Positions 5,411-7,741 of a stretch of 7,741 nt of DNA are shown here, piece after piece. How positions within the stretch are numbered: the first letter of the stretch is position 1; each line of letters opens with the position of its first letter. A model generated the notes under the pieces. The model was given only the letters and a program-made list of their open reading frames with translations, made no database searches and was not told where the DNA came from. The stretch covers positions 1-7,741 of the forward strand of contig JACRCS010000478.1 in NCBI GenBank assembly GCA_016218905.1, in the 5' to 3' direction. Position numbers and translations under genes: made by a program. This stretch comes from Deltaproteobacteria bacterium. GTDB lineage: Bacteria > Desulfobacterota_C > Deferrisomatia > Deferrisomatales > JACRMM01.

Positions 5411-7741
5411 GTGCCGCCAGACTCGCAGCAACTTCGTGGAGCCATTCTCGACCTTCTCCGAGAGCTCGGAGAACACACCGAAGCGCCGCCGGGCGATCCG
5501 TGGAGGGTGCTCCTCGAGAGCCTCGTGGAGAACTCGCCCCCGGGCCTCGCCGTCGTCAGCGGGCTCGATCACCGCTTCGAGTACGTGAACTCGTCCATCG
5601 AGGCCGAGGAGGGGCGCAGGTGCCTCCAGGCCGCCGAGCAGCAGGCCTCGCGCCTGCTGGCCGCGATCCCCCACTTCGTCTGGTCTGCCCGGCCGGATGG
5701 AACGAGCTACGAGTACAGCGAGAGCTATCTCGCCTACCTCGGCAAGACCGCGGAAGAGATGGCGGGTTGGACCTGGGTCTCGACCCTCCACCCGGACGAC
5801 ATGGCGCCGAGCGTAGCGGCGTGGAAGCGAGCCGTCGCGGAGGGGACCGACTACAGAGTGGAGTACCGCATCCGGAGGGCGGCGGATGGTCAGTACCGGT
5901 GGCACGAGGGGCGCGCTCGCCCCATGCGGGACGCCGCCGGACGGATCGAGAAGTGGGTCGGCACCTGCACCGACGTCCACGAGCGGAAGGTCGCGGAGGA
6001 GGCGCTCCGGGCGAGCGAAGCGGCCTACCGGGAACTCGCCGAGCTCAGCCCGGAGGCCATCCTGGTCAACGTCGGAGGGCGTTACGCCTACGCCAACGCC
6101 GCGGCCGCGCGCCTGCTCGGGGCGGCGGACCCGCGGGAGCTGATCGGACGCTCGCCTTTCGACATCCTCCCCCCCGAGCAGCACGACCTCCACCGCGAGC
6201 GGGTCCGCTGGGCCTCGCAGGGCAAGGTGGTCCCGGGAACGGAGTACCAGTGGAGGCGGCTCGACGGCTCCCGGGTGGACGTGGAGGTGACCGCCGGCCC
6301 GGTCTTCTGGCGAGGCGCCCGTGCCTTCCAGGTCGTGGCGCGCGACATCACGGAACGCAAGCGCATGCAGGCGGAGCTGGCGAGCAGCACGGCGGAACTG
6401 GGAACCGTGCTCGACGCGCTCCACGACCCCGTCTTCGTGTGCGACGCCGCGGGCCGGTGCGTCCGCGCCAACCGAGCGGCAAGCGAGCTCCTGGGAGGAG
6501 ATCCCGTCGGCTTCTCCACCGAGGCTCGGGTGGCTCGCCTGAAGATGCGCAAACTCGACGGCAGCGTCATGCCCCCCGGGATGGCTCCCCTCCAGCGGGC
6601 GCTCCGAGGTGAGCTCGTCCCGAGTGAGCTCCTCCTCGTCACCGACGCCCGGGGCGAGGAGAGGATTCACGACGCCAGCGCGATGCCCTTGAGGGTATCG
6701 GGCGAGACGATCGGCGCTGTGGTCGTCGCGCACGATGTCACCGGTCTCCGACACGCGACCGAGAGCGCGGAGGCGGCCAACCGCGCCAAGAGCGAGTTTC
6801 TCAGAAGGATGTCCCACGAGATCCGCACCCCGATGAACGCGGTCATGGGCATGGTGGAGCTCGCACTCCTGGCGGAGCGTCTCCCTCCGCAGGTCCGGGA
6901 GAACCTGGGGCTCGCGAGGCAGTCCGCACAGGAGCTCCTGGTCGTCGTCAACGACATCCTGGACCTGGCGAAGATCGAGTCGGGGCGGGTAGAGGCAGAG
7001 AACAAGCCTTTTGAGCTACAGGCCCCTCTCCGTTCGGTGCTCTCCACGCTCGGAGTCGTCGCGGACAGAAGAGGCCTTCGGCTGAGTCACTCGATCGCGA
7101 CGGGGGTGCCGCGGGTGGTGTCCGGGGACGAGGGGCGGCTTCGGCAGGTGCTCACGAACATCGTGGGGAACGCGGTGAAGTTCACGGAAGAGGGAGAGGT
7201 GGCGGTCACGGTCGCCGCGGCCGGCCCGGAGGAAGGCGTGCCCTCGCCGGGTCGAGCCCGCGTCCTCTTCTCGGTCCGGGACACCGGGATCGGCATCGCC
7301 GCCGACGATCTGTGCACCGTCTTCGACAGCTTCTCCTCCGCCACCAGATCCACCCACGCCCGATTCGGCGGCACCGGGCTCGGGCTCTCGATCGCGAAGC
7401 AGCTCGTGGAGCTCATGGGAGGCCGCATTTGGGCGGAGAGCGCCCCCGGGCGGGGGACCGTATTCCATTTCACCGTGGAGGTCGGCGTGGAGGACTCCGT
7501 CCCGGAAACCACCGCGCCGGTCATCCCGACGAGCAGCGGCATCCGACCCGGGCACCTGCGGGTACTCGTCGCCGAAGACAGCGCCACCAATCGGTTGTTT
7601 CTCCAGCAACTCCTCGAGCTCTCGGGGAACGACGTGACGCCCGCCCGAGACGGCCAGGAGGCGCTGGAGGCGCTGGGGCGAGAGTCCTTCGACGTCGCCC
7701 TCGTGGACATCGAGATGCCGAAGCTCCACGGCGACGAGGTC
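5411..7741 (+). CDS. Cytoplasmic PAS-PAS-PAS hybrid histidine kinase (3' end beyond window)
   Basis: The frame is open from GTG 5411 to the last base (777 residues) with no stop. No membrane helix or signal peptide is seen, so it is a soluble sensor. Residues 34-60 (ESLVENSPPGLAVVSGLDHR) look like the start of a PAS domain that breaks off. A PAS_3-type domain with PAC motif follows at about 80-193 (LHPDD, YRVEYRIRR, DVHERK). A second PAS spans about 203-320, ending DITERK, and a third, less typical one about 326-446. The kinase core has the H box FLRRMSHEIRTPMN with phospho-acceptor H469, N box NIVGNAVKF (N587), G1 DTGIGI (D624) and G2 FGGTGLGL (652-659). A linker then leads to a receiver domain with acidic pair E722/D723 and phospho-acceptor D766 in LVDIEMP. 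The receiver and any later HPt or output domain run off the edge. The gene lies 98 bp after the AOR gene on the same strand; co-transcription is possible but unproven. Ligand and target are unknown. Confidence 0.95.
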   Translation, partial: MPPDSQQLRGAILDLLRELGEHTEAPPGDPWRVLLESLVENSPPGLAVVSGLDHRFEYVNSSIEAEEGRRCLQAAEQQASRLLAAIPHFVWSARPDGTSYEYSESYLAYLGKTAEEMAGWTWVSTLHPDDMAPSVAAWKRAVAEGTDYRVEYRIRRAADGQYRWHEGRARPMRDAAGRIEKWVGTCTDVHERKVAEEALRASEAAYRELAELSPEAILVNVGGRYAYANAAAARLLGAADPRELIGRSPFDILPPEQHDLHRERVRWASQGKVVPGTEYQWRRLDGSRVDVEVTAGPVFWRGARAFQVVARDITERKRMQAELASSTAELGTVLDALHDPVFVCDAAGRCVRANRAASELLGGDPVGFSTEARVARLKMRKLDGSVMPPGMAPLQRALRGELVPSELLLVTDARGEERIHDASAMPLRVSGETIGAVVVAHDVTGLRHATESAEAANRAKSEFLRRMSHEIRTPMNAVMGMVELALLAERLPPQVRENLGLARQSAQELLVVVNDILDLAKIESGRVEAENKPFELQAPLRSVLSTLGVVADRRGLRLSHSIATGVPRVVSGDEGRLRQVLTNIVGNAVKFTEEGEVAVTVAAAGPEEGVPSPGRARVLFSVRDTGIGIAADDLCTVFDSFSSATRSTHARFGGTGLGLSIAKQLVELMGGRIWAESAPGRGTVFHFTVEVGVEDSVPETTAPVIPTSSGIRPGHLRVLVAEDSATNRLFLQQLLELSGNDVTPARDGQEALEALGRESFDVALVDIEMPKLHGDEV

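Noticed and set aside
5388..5588. ATG 5388 as the kinase start
   Set aside because: It is in a different frame and stops at 5588; the PAS and kinase frame is the one containing GTG 5411.
5240..6817. Minus-strand frame of 525 codons opposite the kinase
   Set aside because: Antisense shadow; the plus-strand frame encodes well-ordered PAS and kinase motifs.
1..7741. CRISPR arrays, tRNA or rRNA genes, insertion sequences, attachment sites
   Set aside because: No spaced repeats of suitable length, cloverleaf-like segments, transposase motifs or long terminal inverted repeats were seen; the only tandem repeat is the 9-bp array at 1958-1988.

Overview
The window is a high-GC bacterial stretch. It carries genes of a motile, signal-rich organism with anaerobic or redox metabolism: a chemoreceptor, a tungsten-type aldehyde ferredoxin oxidoreductase (AOR) family enzyme and a PAS hybrid histidine kinase. 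This mix is typical of high-GC deltaproteobacterial, acidobacterial and similar lineages. I cannot place it more precisely from sequence alone. Every complete gene here ends in TGA.

Layout. (1) Positions 1-1710, plus strand: the 3' part of a methyl-accepting chemotaxis protein. The reading frame continues upstream of the first usable ATG into an obvious Cache sensor domain, but two in-frame stops (34-36 and 61-63) cut it, so the gene looks recently broken in its sensor. Transmembrane, HAMP and signalling parts are intact, and the C-terminus ends in a CheR/CheB-type tether pentapeptide. (2) Positions 1711-1993: a convergent, non-coding spacer with an interrupted palindrome, a small stem-loop and a 9-bp tandem repeat. 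(3) Positions 1994-2802, minus strand: a thiol peroxidase (tpx) lying downstream of a small DUF3820 gene that probably starts at CTG. (4) About 2803-3192: a divergent intergenic region with a near-consensus sigma-70 promoter pointing right. (5) Positions 3193-5312, plus strand: a two-gene operon of a two-cluster ferredoxin and an AOR-family catalytic subunit, overlapping as TGATG. (6) Positions 5411-7741 and beyond: a cytoplasmic hybrid histidine kinase with PAS domains, starting at GTG and cut by the window edge inside its receiver domain.

How the genes may work together. The ferredoxin and AOR subunit are almost certainly partners in one redox enzyme. The AOR has lost several family hallmarks (one cluster cysteine, both pterin-motif aspartates and the GPEYET-like glutamate motif), so its chemistry may differ from simple aldehyde oxidation. 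This is the most promising lead in the window. The kinase 98 bp downstream could sense redox or ligand state through its PAS domains, but any link to the enzyme is only positional. Tpx removes peroxides and is probably an independent housekeeping defence gene.
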